Positions 1 through 10,986 of a stretch of 64,000 nt of DNA are shown piece after piece. Numbering within the stretch: the first letter of the stretch is position 1; each line of letters begins with the position of its first letter. Under the pieces are notes generated by a model that ran no database searches, was not told where the DNA came from, and saw nothing but the letters and a program-made list of their open reading frames with translations. Source of the stretch: Myrica gale (lineage: Eukaryota > Streptophyta > Magnoliopsida > Fagales > Myricaceae); NCBI GenBank assembly GCA_963930655.1, contig OZ005604.1, forward strand, positions 12,534,001-12,598,000. The letters are read 5' to 3'. Position numbers and translations under genes: made by a program.

Positions 1-1027
1 ATGTGTACTTGTTGTCGCTTCCTTGCTGCTCTAAAACTATGTACTACTTTGATGTCGTATTTGTAGAATAAAGGAACTGATGAAAGCTAGTCACTCTATT
101 TTGCTAATTACGAGGAATTTCGACGAAATGATTCTCAAGCATGAAGCTTCTCTGCATCATATTTACTGACTTGCCAAACGTTTAATGAAAACGGATAATT
201 GGGGGGACGTGGAGAATATCCATTTTAGTATCGAAGAAAGTTCTCGACTTATAACCCGTTCATCCACAGGAACGTCCTACATAGACTATTGGAATATCTG
301 GGCCCATGATGCTATGGGGTTGATGTGACTGACCAGTTTGCTTGACCATGAACACAATTTGCAACTTGCAAGGCTTATATGAGATTTCATTGGTGATTTA
401 ATTTCCATACGAGATGTATGCCAAAAAGATAGGTGCAGTCTTTAGTAATTAATTTGATCAGAGTGTTAAAGATCATGTTGACATGTTCGCCTCAATGTGG
501 TAGATGATCAGTGGATAGGTTCGCCATAGGACTGGTCCTTTATAACTTGCATGGGATAGAGAAGCCATTTTTTTAATGGGTTTTCAGCTTCTCACAGCTA
601 ACACTTTCGGATATCTGGTGTAAAATCCCCTTATTTGTTCGATAACAGAGTCCGTTATCTTGTAGCATCGATTTTTCAAGTTTGTGAAGAGGACTGGATG
701 ATCAGTGAGATGAGGGAAAGGCGTCAAAATTAAATATCTGGGACTTACTTGCAAAACGAGTGATAATTTTAGGGATATATATAGAGTTTGTGCATGTATG
801 TAGTTTGTGCGATAATCAAACAAATTCTTATAGCGAAAATAAAATAAGTCTATATATTTAAAAAATTATATTTTAAAATCTATGCCATACAGGTTTTAAA
901 TTTTAAAAACTTATTTGATTTCACGTTAACTATACAGGTTAGGGATGAACTTTATATTTATTCCAAATTTTTATATAAAGTGTAGTGTTTAATTTTTCTT
1001 GCACATGTTTTTTTCTAATTTGACTAC
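1..1027. other. Unassigned AT-rich sequence
   Basis: No protein, RNA gene or repeat end was recognised in this stretch. Short open frames on either strand have no recognisable domain. It may be very old transposon debris, because the element that follows begins abruptly at 1028, but nothing seen directly proves that. Confidence 0.4.
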
Positions 1028-1215
1028 CACTACAAAAAATATGACCTTTAGCAATGGTTGGAAACCGCTGCTAAAGGTCAAAAAACTGATGTTATAGTTT
1101 TAGCAGCGGTCGCGACCGCGGCTATAGGTTCGTCGCAGTAGATCTATAGCGGCGGTTTGCGCGATTGCCGCTATAGATCCGAGCACAAGTTTTCCTTCTT
1201 TGCAGCGTTTTTTTG
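1028..1215. repeat. CACTA left subterminal repeat region
   Basis: A cluster of inverted and direct short motifs built on CGCTGCTAAAGG, AGCAGCGGT and CTATAGCGGCGG follows the CACTAC terminus. Such arrays are known transposase-binding regions in this superfamily. Similar motifs occur at 12225-12484 and 35575-35741. Confidence 0.6.
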
Positions 1216-3642
1216 TAGGTGCCAACATTTTAAAACACCACTAATTTTTTCTTATATTTTCCTAATCAGTAATACAAATTTATTTTAATAATCATAATTC
1301 ATTGGATGTAAAAAAATTAAAGAACAAGGAGAATAAAACAAAATATACTTTATCATTAATTATTATTATATTTTACAACAAACACAAGAATCTCTACCAG
1401 TAATCTAAAAAGTAACAAATTTCTAATATATAATAACAATAAGCAAGGACCGACTAAAATATTCAAATACAACACAATAAGCAAGGACCGATTAAAATCT
1501 TCCTCTTTTGACACATCAACATCCTCTATCTTGAATTCATGTAATGGAAAATAAATATCACATGAGAAATAGAAATAAATAAAAGATTTATGTAAAAAAT
1601 CTCACAAAAAATCTCATTTTAAACCGTAAAAATACTTTTCATTGAATCGGGTCAAATCTGAGATGCAAATTCTTAGTAGGGAACTTGAAAAAGATTGTAC
1701 ACTGTTAACAAACTTGAGAAAGATTGTAATCTGAGATGCAACAGCTGTTCGAGCAATTGTACACTATTAACAAACCTGAAAAGAAAAGCAAGGACAACCA
1801 TAAAAGAAGAAATCAGATTGAAGTCTCTATCATAACAACAACTACTGCATCAAATCTACCCACTATGTCTAGCACCAGTCAGACAACTCTTGTGCAAATA
1901 GCAAGGGCCAGTAACAGTGGGCAGAAAAACAAGCATTTTGAACCTCATAACTTCTTCAAAATAATCACCATCAGCACAATCAGTGGCTTCAGAAACGACC
2001 AATTTCCAAAATGGCCTCCCATCTCCCTGTCAATTATAAAGCATAAACCAATTTCTATATATCAATAAAGCACATATGAAGCACACCTCATAGCATATCG
2101 GACAGTGGTGTCACATGGAGTTCTCCACACACAAATGGTTATCACGCAGAGCAACTAAATAGCAAGACCCTGAGTTCTTGCAAAAGATTAATTAGTGGAG
2201 AAGATATTCTAACTAGAAGGTGAAGGAAAAGTGAAGGAAACAGAACAAACATCTTTATGCAATCATGAATTCAAGTAGCATAACCAAGTTTGTTGGCAAA
2301 TAGGACTCGCAGAAAACTTTCAATCCTTTGCGCAAAAAGAAGGATCTCACTGTGGAAGCATACAATATTCAAAATCACGCAACCTCAAACCAGATGACAA
2401 CCATTGCCCAAAGTACTTTGGCAGCATACAATTACGTATAGGAACCACGACCATTCATATGTTATTCCACATTCAATTACAATGCTTTCATTATCGTGAA
2501 AATAATTGGAAACTGGAGGAAAAAAAATTCAAAAGACATACAATACAGAGTTATGCTATCAACCAAGGGACCAAATAAATTTGATCTCCATTGTGATCAA
2601 AATTAAAAGGTGACCTAAACTGTCATCCACACAAAAGAAAAGAAAGGACAAGCAAAACAAAACATGAAAATACTAGCAGAGAGAGAAATATTCAGGGCTA
2701 CTTACCCCCCCCCCCCAAAAAAAAAATTAGTGCAAAATAGACGAACTGACAGGTCTCTGGTTACAGGGGAGGAAGAGCATACCACACTTTTCGCAATTAA
2801 AGAACTTCTCACGACCACCAACTCTGATAGACACAATAGAATTTAGATCAGAATTTTACTGCTATGAAACTCCTAATGAGCCATTATTGAAGCCTTTTCG
2901 CTTAGATAACATTAATGATTGCCTTCTATAAGCATCAGAACAACATAATGATTTCAAACAACATATGCTGTGAGTAACAACCAGCACGCATGCAGAAGAT
3001 TGCACATAATAATTATTTCTACCACAACATAATCTATGGTTATTAATTCTGCCATTCGCGGTCTATCAAGCCTATCAAGCTCAAACAACGAGGCAAAAAT
3101 AACAATGCAACAAGCTCTTGCTCAACAACCAGCACGAACCCAAAATTATTTCCAAGAGGTGACGCAGCAATTAACATAGCCCAGCAAAAAAACACAATAC
3201 TATTTCCCCCATTTGTCTCCCTCAACTTCCGCAATCCCTATATGCACTTCGAAACCCTAAAAACAAAATCAAATGGGGAGCAATTTTACACAGATCAGAC
3301 TTGTAAAACCACCAACTAATCCCAGCAAAAATGGTTTACTACAAATGGAATGATTGAGCACAGCTAATCAGCACCGACTGGAAATGATAGAGCATACCCA
3401 AATGGAATGTTGATCGCGACGTAGCAGGTTCGACTAGAGGACAGTAACAAAGTGGGCTACCGGCGACTGGAGACTTGGCGTGCGGTTGGGGGAGAGAAAA
3501 TTCAGAACTGGCATGCGGGTGGCGAGTGCTTGTCGTGGGCGAGATGATGCAGATTAGGTCAGAGGATTCTAGCCAAGCGGTGGTCGGCGATTGGCGACCT
3601 GCCTTGGTCGATTCGCTAGTCGTGAGGGAAGGGAGATGCTAA
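1216..3642. other. CACTA interior, no gene recognised
   Basis: AT-rich DNA with several short open frames, the longest at 1736-2068 (110 codons), which has a composition like random AT-rich sequence. The part around 3030-3640 is less AT-rich and could be a captured gene edge, but no domain or splice structure could be matched. A C10 run followed by A9 lies at about 2706-2726. Confidence 0.4.
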
Positions 3643-3844
3643 GGCTATGTTTGGATCGTGTCTGAGAACTATTTTTAGATACGTTTTTGTATCTCGAGAT
3701 AGTTTTGGCATCCAAACAATTTGGATGAAATACTCTCACGTTACAAATGCACGCGTTTCCCAATGTCAACTAGTCAACCGGAATGTGCGGACCTGCACCG
3801 GGCTACGAATTCGAGGTAAGCATTTCGACCGCGTGGTTTTTTTT

Positions 3845-4203
3845 AGGACCGCTTGGCGTTCGCCTCGCGTTCTTCTGCGGAATATAAAATTTGTTTCTTC
3901 TTGTGGGCCCCGTTTTCAGTGTAAACGTTATGCTTTTTAATTTAGACCGGTCTTTAAGTTTAGACCGGTTTGCTTCTCCTGCCTCTTTAGCTTCGAGGGT
4001 CTCTCTCTCCCCACACATTTGCCCCCAAATTGTTCTTGTCTCCCTTCCCGAGCTTTCGCCCCCAAATTTACGCATCCCTCTCTCCCCGTCGATTTTGCCC
4101 CAAATCAAACATTCCCGAACCAAAATTTGCTTGGCTGGGTTTCGGGCGGCTGGAAATCTACTGTAAGTCTTGGTTTTGCTGGGTTTCGCCCCTAAATCTA
4201 CTG
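3845..4203 (+). repeat. MULE left terminal inverted repeat
   Basis: 359 bases matching the complement of 10628-10986. It contains two closely spaced GACCGGT motifs (about 3950 and 3966) and repeated GCCCCAAAT words. Long repeats of this kind normally carry the transposase promoter and binding sites, and the transposase start lies about 390 bases further in. Confidence 0.85.
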
Positions 4204-4595
4204 TAATTTTTTTTTCAAATATATACTTAAGGCATTTTTTCTTTTCTTTGACTTTAGAAGATGAATTTGAACGGTGAACCCATTAGCTTGATCATGTCTG
4301 GGACATTTAATTTTCCTCTGTGTAGGACATTTAAGATTAGCTTGATCTGTGTGGGACATTTAAGAGTTTTATGAAATTTTGTGAAATAGTAAGAAGATAT
4401 ATGTTTGACTATTTTTTTAATATTTATTGTAGCACTTCTTAACTTGAGCATGAATATAGTAAACTTCTACCCGCTGCAAGTGTTAGATTGAATTATAACT
4501 AATGTAATGAGTATGACAAAAGCTCTTGGACATGTTTCTATTTGGAAACTAATGCAGATAATCGCGTCAATCGTTTGCTTTTGCAGTTATTCTAA

Positions 4596-7135
4596 ATGGA
4601 GTGTTCAAGTTCACGCTTGGAGAATGAGGGAGAAGTTGAATCTGAATACAACGACAATGATTTAACCGACGAAGATGACCCCGAAATTGGTTAGACTTGT
4701 CATATTGATAATTTAGCGTCAAATTATTTTTTTGGTTCCCAATTAAGGTTTTTTGAAAATCGCATTTCTTATTTAATTTTTTTTTATGTAATTTAGAGTT
4801 GGGTGATAAAGAAGAAAATGATGTGCTGTATGAGGTGATAGATGAAGCTGATAAATGTGAAGAACCTAAGCAATCAATGATATTTGATTCGGCAGATGAA
4901 GTTTTACGTTACTATGTACAGTATGCGAAGCAAGATGGTTTGTTGTGGTTAAAAGAGGGATTAAAAAAAGTGGGGGGGTTGTCAGACACGTAACTTATGC
5001 TTGTTTTAGGCAAGGCAAACAAAGAACAACCAAAAGTGATGTCGTACCAACAACAATTAAAACGAATTGTCCAGCCAGGATTTGTGCAATGTTATGTGGG
5101 AATGGAAAGTGGATGTTGACTAAGGTTGTGATTGAACATAACCACAGTCTAAGTCCAGGCAAAGCAAGGTTAATGAGATGTCATAGGAAAATAGATGCTT
5201 CTGTGAAGAGAAGGTTAGAAATAAATGACAGAGCTGGAATACGTGCAAGTAAGAATTTTACATCTCTTGTTGTTGAAATGGGGGGGTATGAAAATGTTTC
5301 CTTTGTAGAGCGAGATTGTTGGAATTTTATTAATAAGGCAAGAGAGCTTCGGCTTGGTAAAGGAGGTGGTCAAGCACTTAGTGAGTATTTTAGTAGAATG
5401 CAACAGAAAAATCCTGGCTTTTATTATGTGATGGACATGGATGATGATTGTAGGTTGCGAAATGTTTTTTGGGCTGATGCACGAAGTAGAGCGGCATATG
5501 AATACTGGGGATGTTATTTCATTTGACACTACGTACTTGACCAATCGCTACGATATGCCATTTGCTCCTTTCGTAGGTGTGAATCATCATGGTCAGTCAA
5601 TACTGTTTGGGGCAGCACTAATCTCAAGCGAGAATACCGAAACATTTGTTTGGTTGTTTCAGAGTTGGTTGGGTTGCATGAATGGTAAAGCTCCAAGTGC
5701 AATTTTAACAGATCAGGCTAGATCTATGAAGAATGCAATTGAAATTGTTTTCGGTGATACAACATGACATAGGTATTGTTTGTGGCACATTATGAGAAAA
5801 CTACCAGAGAAGTTTGCATCACATCCTTACTTCGATGGTATAAGGGTTGCCTTAAACAATTGTGTGTATGAATCTGAAACATGTGAACAGTTTGAGGAAA
5901 ATTGGAAATATCTAATTGAGACTTATCAATTAGAGGATAATGCATGGTTGGATGGGTTATATGGTGAGAAGAGTTTTTGGGTGCCGGCATATGTGAGAGA
6001 TACATTTTGGGCGGGAATGAATACGACGCAGCGGAGTGAGAGTATGAATTCGTTTTTTTGATGGCTATGTGCACTCACGGACCACATTGAAGGAATTTGT
6101 TGACCAATTTGATAGTGCATTGCGGAAAATGGTTGAAAGGGAGACAAATGCCGATTTCGATTGTTTCAATCGCATGATTCCGTGTTCAAGTCCCTTTCCT
6201 TTAGAGGAGAGCTTTCAAGCTGTGTATACCAATGCAAAGTTCAAAGAAGTGCAGGGGGAGTTTCGAAAAGTTATGCAGTGTAATCACTCTTGTCTTAAAG
6301 TAGAAGGTGCAATTTCTACTTATGAAGTCATACAACTTGGTGTCGTAAACGAGCATATGAAAGAGAAATCATATTGTCTTTACTACAACGACGAATAAGT
6401 AGAAGTGAAGTGCACGTGTGCGTTGTTCGAAACAAGAGGTATCTTGTGCTGTCATGTAATTTCTGTGCTACTATCAAAGAAAATTGAAATGTTGCCACCA
6501 AAATATTATCTTTGGAGATGGAGGAAGGACATAAAGCGACATTACACTTTCATTAAGAGTAGCTATGATGTTTTGAATGGTGACCCTAATGACGCGAGGT
6601 ATGACGACTTGTGCAAGAATTTCAATGAATTAGCATCGCTCGCGTCAATTAACGTGGAGAAATACAAGAAGCTGATGGCACATGTTAATGTCTTGAAGGA
6701 TGAATACCGTGAACTTGATCCCATTCGCAGTTCCCAACACTCTGCTGTTGCAATTGGCTCTTCGAGCTGTAATAAGGCCATGCAAAGTAATGATGTTTCA
6801 GCGACCCAAAGTTACGTGGTGCTCAGTCCTGTTAAGGTGAAACGGGTAGGGAGGCCAAGATCAACGAGAATGGTGTCAGAAATGGAAAAAGCAGTGAAGA
6901 AGGCACAACGAAAGCTAAATAAGGCACCGATTGAGAAAGATGCTGAACCAAGGATCCGAAAGAAACAGGTTAGAAACCCAATTTGCTTGAGTTTTGATTT
7001 TTCTTGCGTTTCGTTGGAAAGACATAACCATTTTGTCTTTCTAGGCCTCACAAGCAACGTAAGGTCAATCAAACGAGTGTCACGCTCCAATGCCACTTTG
7101 TGTTCTTGATGATCAGCCAGGTAGTGCAATCCGTA
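4596..7135 (+). pseudogene. FAR1-related MULE transposase (broken)
   Basis: The chosen start is ATG at 4596. An acidic first exon ends at 4689, and a short intron (4690-4796, GT..AG) leads in frame into the main body. Domains in order: FAR1-type zinc-binding domain (about 4860-5150, with a C..HNH pattern near 5135); MULE DDE domain with candidate catalytic residues in ISFDTTY (about 5525), ILTDQ (about 5711) and QRSESMNSFF (about 6038); SWIM zinc finger CxC..CxH (6411-6455); and a basic tail. The gene is dead. There are one-base deletions near 4940 and 5505, an extra T near 6057, and in-frame stops at about 5765 and 6396. The FHY3/FAR1 light-signalling regulators descend from this family, but the long inverted repeats around it show this copy is a transposon gene. 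A further small intron (6969 to about 7044) is inferred, and the 3' end is uncertain. Confidence 0.85.
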
Positions 7136-7241
7136 GCCAGGTACATTATTGAATATGTGTATACCAAATGGCATGACGTACACTTTTATTCTTTTAATTT
7201 TATTTTCAAACTTTTTGTTGATTACCTAATGTGTGTGTTAG

Positions 7242-7781
7242 GTTCGAATGCCAGTTGATCTAACAATGGAGTTATCAAAGTTGGTGTTTGAACAGAATTT
7301 TGAAAAAAATTTCAATGTAGCCCTACAGAGTAATGATATGTCCATTGTCGCCTGGTTATGTTCAACGGTAAAATTCTCTCATCTAATATTGTGCACAAAT
7401 ATTACTTGAACACCTCATACTGCTTTCATTTACCTTAACTTGTATTCCTAAATATAATTCTATTTTTTCTAGGTTGATCTACGGTGGATATTGGCTTCAG
7501 TTCCTCCCCCTTTGAGTCAAGGCGTCTTGCTGAATCTGTTCTGGCAGTTGGCTTGTGATATCAAAAACAACCCGCCACAGAAACTTGCTTGGATGACGGT
7601 CGTGGCGAACTCCATGAGTCCAACTGATCCGGGAATTGCAATGCATGCTAGGCCTATCTTATTTCAAGTTCATGTCATACTCAACAATCACTGTACCTTG
7701 CCAACAATTAGTACTGCTGAGATGTCAAGTATTCATCTTTTGTTGCATGCCATTAATTCCATGTTCATGGTTCTTGGTTGA
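7242..7781 (+). pseudogene. Captured C-terminal fragment of VARICOSE / EDC4 (mRNA decapping scaffold)
   Basis: Two exons are readable: 7242-7367 and 7473-7781 (stop TGA at 7779), separated by a GT..AG intron of 105 bases. Together they encode about 144 residues with no stop or frameshift. Motifs such as SIVAWLCS, VDLRWIL, PLSQGVLL, QLACDI, KLAWMT and HAINSM match the C-terminal alpha-helical region of plant VARICOSE (EDC4), a scaffold joining DCP2 and DCP1 in mRNA decapping. The retained intron shows capture at DNA level rather than from mRNA. The fragment lies inside the MULE, just downstream of the transposase and in the same orientation, with a splice acceptor (TTAG) directly before 7242. 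A read-through or spliced transposase-VARICOSE transcript is therefore possible but unproven. Several residues conserved in the family appear substituted, so it may be drifting. Confidence 0.8.
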
Positions 7782-8460
7782 CTTACGACATAATCCTACA
7801 ATATCCACTTTGTACTTCTATGATGATTATATTCTCTGATAATGAGAACAAGGACATTTTGTCATTAATTTTGAATTCGAGTTGGAAAGGCAGTGGGTTG
7901 AATTTGTTCTTTGGTAGTGAGAGTTTGAATTCGTTGAGCATGGTGCAAAGACAAGCCAAAGAAGTGAATTGTGAGCCCCTGTAGGCTTTTTAGGTAGTGA
8001 GAGTTTGAATTCGTTAATTCCATGCTCATCCTCAGTACATGTAACTCATTCATTTCGTTCTTGTGACCTTTTTATTTCTGTTACACTTCTTTGTTGCTGG
8101 TGTCATTTCGTTAGAGATTTTGAGCAGGTTTTGATTTCTGTTACGGAAAATAGGAATGTACATATATCTGTATTCCCGTTCTTTGCCCAAATTTTGCCTT
8201 GCCCAAATTTTGCCTTGTAATATCAATTCTTACTTCTATTCGTTAATAACATTAAATTACAATAAATAACAACTTAATTTACTACTGGAACGGTCTATAT
8301 TAGAGCTAGCCAAAAGAACTTAACAAATACAAATAAACTACTTAATTTACCAAAATTTACAATAAATAACAAATAAACTTACATCTTAATTTACCAAAAT
8401 TTACAATAAATAACAAATAAACTTACAACGTAATTCACCAAAATTTACAATAAATAAATT
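7782..8460. repeat. MULE filler with AT-rich tandem repeat
   Basis: No gene was recognised. From about 8335 to 8460 the unit TTTACCAAAATTTACAATAA, followed by roughly 25 further bases, occurs three times in tandem. The segment 7915-8020 also contains a repeated GTAGTGAGAGTTTGAATTCG block (about 7914 and 7995). Confidence 0.55.
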
Positions 8461-9350
8461 TTACACGGGAGCCTCGGAGTCGCCCTGCCAACAATCGGAA
8501 CCCTTTCCTGATGTCTGATTTAAACAAGCCCCATATCATCACCACCTCATACTGTCAATTACAGAAATAGAGCAAAGACAGCTATATATTGTACAACACT
8601 CAGCATATTAAATAATTAGCATTCTGGCATTGACTACATTGTTTCGTTGAATCTATCAATTGAAAAAAGGAAATGCTGGTGTTTCCTATATAATAGCAAC
8701 GAAGAAAAAGTGTTACAAACACGGGAGGCTCAGATTCATCTTTTCTCAGAAAGGGAGAAAGGGAACACCGACCATGGCTGCAACAGAGAGCTGCCCGTGC
8801 AAAATGGCATGAAAGACATTTTACACGGGAGGCTCCGAGTCGCCCCGCCATCAAACGGACCCCTTTCCCGATATCTGATTTAAACATGCCACCATATCAT
8901 CACTGCCTCATACATTCAATTACAGAGAGGAATGCGTAAATTTGGGGGCGAAAGCTCAGGGAAGGAGACAAGAACGATTTGGGGGCAAATGTGTGGGGAG
9001 AGAGAAACCCGTGAAGCTATAGAGGCAGGAGAAGCAAACCGGTCTAAACGTACAAACCGGTCTAAATTAAAAAGCAAACGGTTTACGCTGGAAACAGGGC
9101 CCACCAGAAGAAATCAATTTTATATTCAGTAGAAGAACGCGAGGCGAATAGGAGAAGGAGGCTCAGTTTCGCCTTTTCTCAGACATAGGAGAAAGGGCAA
9201 CTCTGACCATGGTTGCAACATCGAGCTGCCCGTGCAAAAGGACGTGATAGTCATTTTACACGGGAGGCTCGGAGTCGCCCCGCCAAGAATCGGCACCCTT
9301 TCCCAGTATCTGATTTAAACATGCCTGCATATCATCACTGCCTCATACCA
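8455..9350. repeat. Duplicated blocks inside the MULE
   Basis: A block beginning TTTTACACGGGAG(C/G)CTC and running to ATCACTGCCTCATAC (or a close variant) occurs at about 8457-8555, 8818-8915 and 9252-9350. The two later copies share a further upstream block (about 8720-8817 and 9158-9251) containing GACCATGG(C/T)TGCAAC. The copies are diverged and have no intact coding frame. The layout suggests a segmental duplication that also brought in the extra inverted-repeat copy at 8927-9146. Confidence 0.65.
8927..9146 (-). repeat. Third, internal partial copy of the MULE terminal repeat
   Basis: This stretch matches about 10755-10970 of the right terminal repeat in the same orientation (shared words GCGTAAATTTGGGGGCGAAA and GACCGGT boxes in complement). 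It is more diverged than the two outer copies are from each other. It may be the original right end of the transposase-bearing MULE, the rest being added later, or the remains of a second related MULE. Confidence 0.75.
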
Positions 9351-9830
9351 GCAAAACATACACAGAGACAAGGCAGGATGAACAAGACAAACCCAACAAA
9401 ATAATGAGATACAGAACATAAATCCATAATTTTGACATCCCATAATCAGTAAAAATCCATCTGCTAAGTCAAAAAACAGAAACAATCAGATATATACAAG
9501 TATCTATTTGAAAAAAAAAACATTGCTATAACAGAATGCAAGAACTGCCACACAAAATAACCAAATTGAGACACATTGATAACCGAATTACACAAAAGCC
9601 AGCCTAGTCCCAGCAAAACCCACACAGAGATAAGGCAAGATGAACAAGGCAAACCCAACAAAATAATGAGATACAGAACATTAATCCATAATTTTTACAT
9701 GCCATAATCAGTAAAAATCCATCTGCTAAGTCAAAGAACATGAAAACAATCAGATATATACAAGCATCTATTTGAAAAAAAACATTGCTATAACAGAATG
9801 TAAGAACTGCCACACAAAATAACAAAATTT
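9351..9830. repeat. Tandem duplication of about 215 bases
   Basis: Two direct copies, at about 9351-9565 and 9613-9830, share long words such as AACCCAACAAAATAATGAGAT and ATCCATCTGCTAAGTC (each given here in part). Differences are few. No coding sense is seen. The pair sits just before the C-rich minisatellite. Confidence 0.7.
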
Positions 9831-9911
9831 ACAGTAGATTTTCAGACCGAAACATGCAAAACCCAAACTTGCAGTAGATTTGACACTGAAACACAGTCGA
9901 AATCCAGCCAG

Positions 9912-10430
9912 GTGAAACCAGCCCAGCCCAAACCATGTCGAAACCCAGCCTTGACCCAGCCCGAAACCCAGCCCCGACCCAGCCCCAACCCAGCCCAAAC
10001 CCAACCCAGCCCAAGCCCCAGCCCCGACCCAACCCAAACCCCAGTCGAAACCCAGCCCCAACCCCAACCCAGCCCCAACCCCAACCCAGACCAAACCCCA
10101 GCCCCGACCCAGCCCCAACCCAACCCAGCCCAAACCCAACCCAGCCCAAGCCCCAGCCCCGACCCAACCCAAACCCCAGTCGAAACCCAGCCCCAACCCA
10201 GCCCAAACCCCAGCCCCGACCCAGCCCAAACCCCAGCCCCGACCCAGCCCCAACCCCAACCCAGCCCAGCCCCAACCCCAACCCAGCCTCAGCCCAAACC
10301 CCAGCCCCAACCCGAGTCGAAACCCAGCCCCAACCCCAACCCCAACCCAGCCCCAACCCATCCCAGCCCCTGTCGAAAACCAGCCCCAACCCAGCCCCAA
10401 ACCCTGCCCAAACCCTGCCTGATTTGGGTG
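9912..10430. repeat. C-rich (plus) / G-rich (minus) minisatellite
   Basis: About 520 bases built from 6-, 12- and larger units of CCCAACCCAGCC type, with higher-order repeats including an AACCCCAGTCGAAACCCAGC word. The minus strand is a dense series of GGG and GGGG runs separated by one to four bases, which favours G-quadruplex folding. Long open frames appear in several frames on both strands (Pro/Gln-rich plus, Gly/Trp-rich minus). They are a by-product of a repeat with no stop codons and are not called as genes. It lies directly inside the right MULE terminal repeat. Confidence 0.85.
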
Positions 10431-10627
10431 CAGACGCGGAGAGAGAGAGGGACACGGGGGGATCTAGGGTTTGGGGGCGGCATTTCAATTTGGGGGCAGA
10501 CGGGGAGAAACAGAGAGGGGCTCGAGAGATTTAGGGATTGAGGGGGCAGACGAGGAGAGAGAGACAGAGACGGGGAGATCTAGGGTTTGGGGGGTGGCAT
10601 TTCGTTTTGGGGGCAGACGGGGAGAGA
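10431..10627. repeat. Tandem purine-rich repeat next to MULE right end
   Basis: Two to three diverged units of roughly 60-115 bases share GATCTAGGGTTTGGGGG, GGCATTTC and TTTGGGGGCAGACGGGGAGA. This is subterminal structure of the element and no gene is seen. Confidence 0.6.
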
Positions 10628-10986
10628 CAGTAGATTTAGGGGCGAAACCCAGCAAAACCAAGACTTACAGTAGATTTCCAGCCGCCCGAAACCCAGCCAA
10701 GCAAATTTTGGTTCGGGAATGTTTGATTTGGGGCAAAATCGACGGGGAGAGAGGGATGCGTAAATTTGGGGGCGAAAGCTCGGGGAGGGAGACAAGAATG
10801 ATTTGGGGGCAAATGTGTGGGGAGAGAGAGACCCTCGAAGCTAAAGAGGCAGGAGAAGCAAACCGGTCTAAACTTAAAGACCGGTCTAAATTAAAAAGCA
10901 TAACGTTTACGCTGGAAACGGGGCCCACAAGAAGAAACAAATTTTATATTCCGCAGAAGAACGCGAGGCGAACGCCAAGCGTTCCT
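10628..10986 (-). repeat. MULE right terminal inverted repeat
   Basis: Complement of 3845-4203 over about 359 bases with few mismatches. The open frame that crosses it (about 10471-11004) is only the translated repeat. Confidence 0.85.

Larger units (their letters stand above)
3845..10986 (+). mobile_element. Mutator-like element (MULE) with long terminal inverted repeats
   Basis: Inverted repeats of about 359 bases bound this element: 3845-4203 and the complement at 10628-10986, starting AGGA(C/A)CGCTTGGCG. They are nearly identical over most of their length. Long inverted repeats around a FAR1-type transposase on the plus strand (4596-7135) identify a MULE. The flanks are poly-T on the plus strand on both sides (T8 at 3837-3844, T9 at 10988-10996), which is compatible with a 9-bp target duplication in a T-run but not provable. 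The interior also holds a VARICOSE/EDC4 gene fragment, a third partial copy of the repeat at 8927-9146, two families of tandem duplications and a C-rich minisatellite. The element is probably immobile because the transposase is broken. Confidence 0.8.

Noticed and set aside
1736..2068. 110-codon open frame
   Set aside because: Ser/Thr/Ile-rich composition typical of AT-rich non-coding DNA, with no recognised domain.
4596..7135. Functional FAR1-RELATED SEQUENCE regulator gene
   Set aside because: It has three frameshifts and two stops and lies inside 359-bp inverted repeats, so it is a decayed MULE transposase rather than a domesticated gene.
8455..9350. Regularly recurring blocks that could suggest a CRISPR-like array
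   Set aside because: Blocks are about 100-200 bases, diverged and irregularly spaced, in a plant transposon. There are no uniform short repeats with unique spacers.
9768..10541. Long open frames (200+ codons) in several frames on both strands, Pro/Gln-rich or Gly/Trp-rich
   Set aside because: They are translations of a C-rich minisatellite that lacks stop codons. No domain, no start context and no splice evidence.
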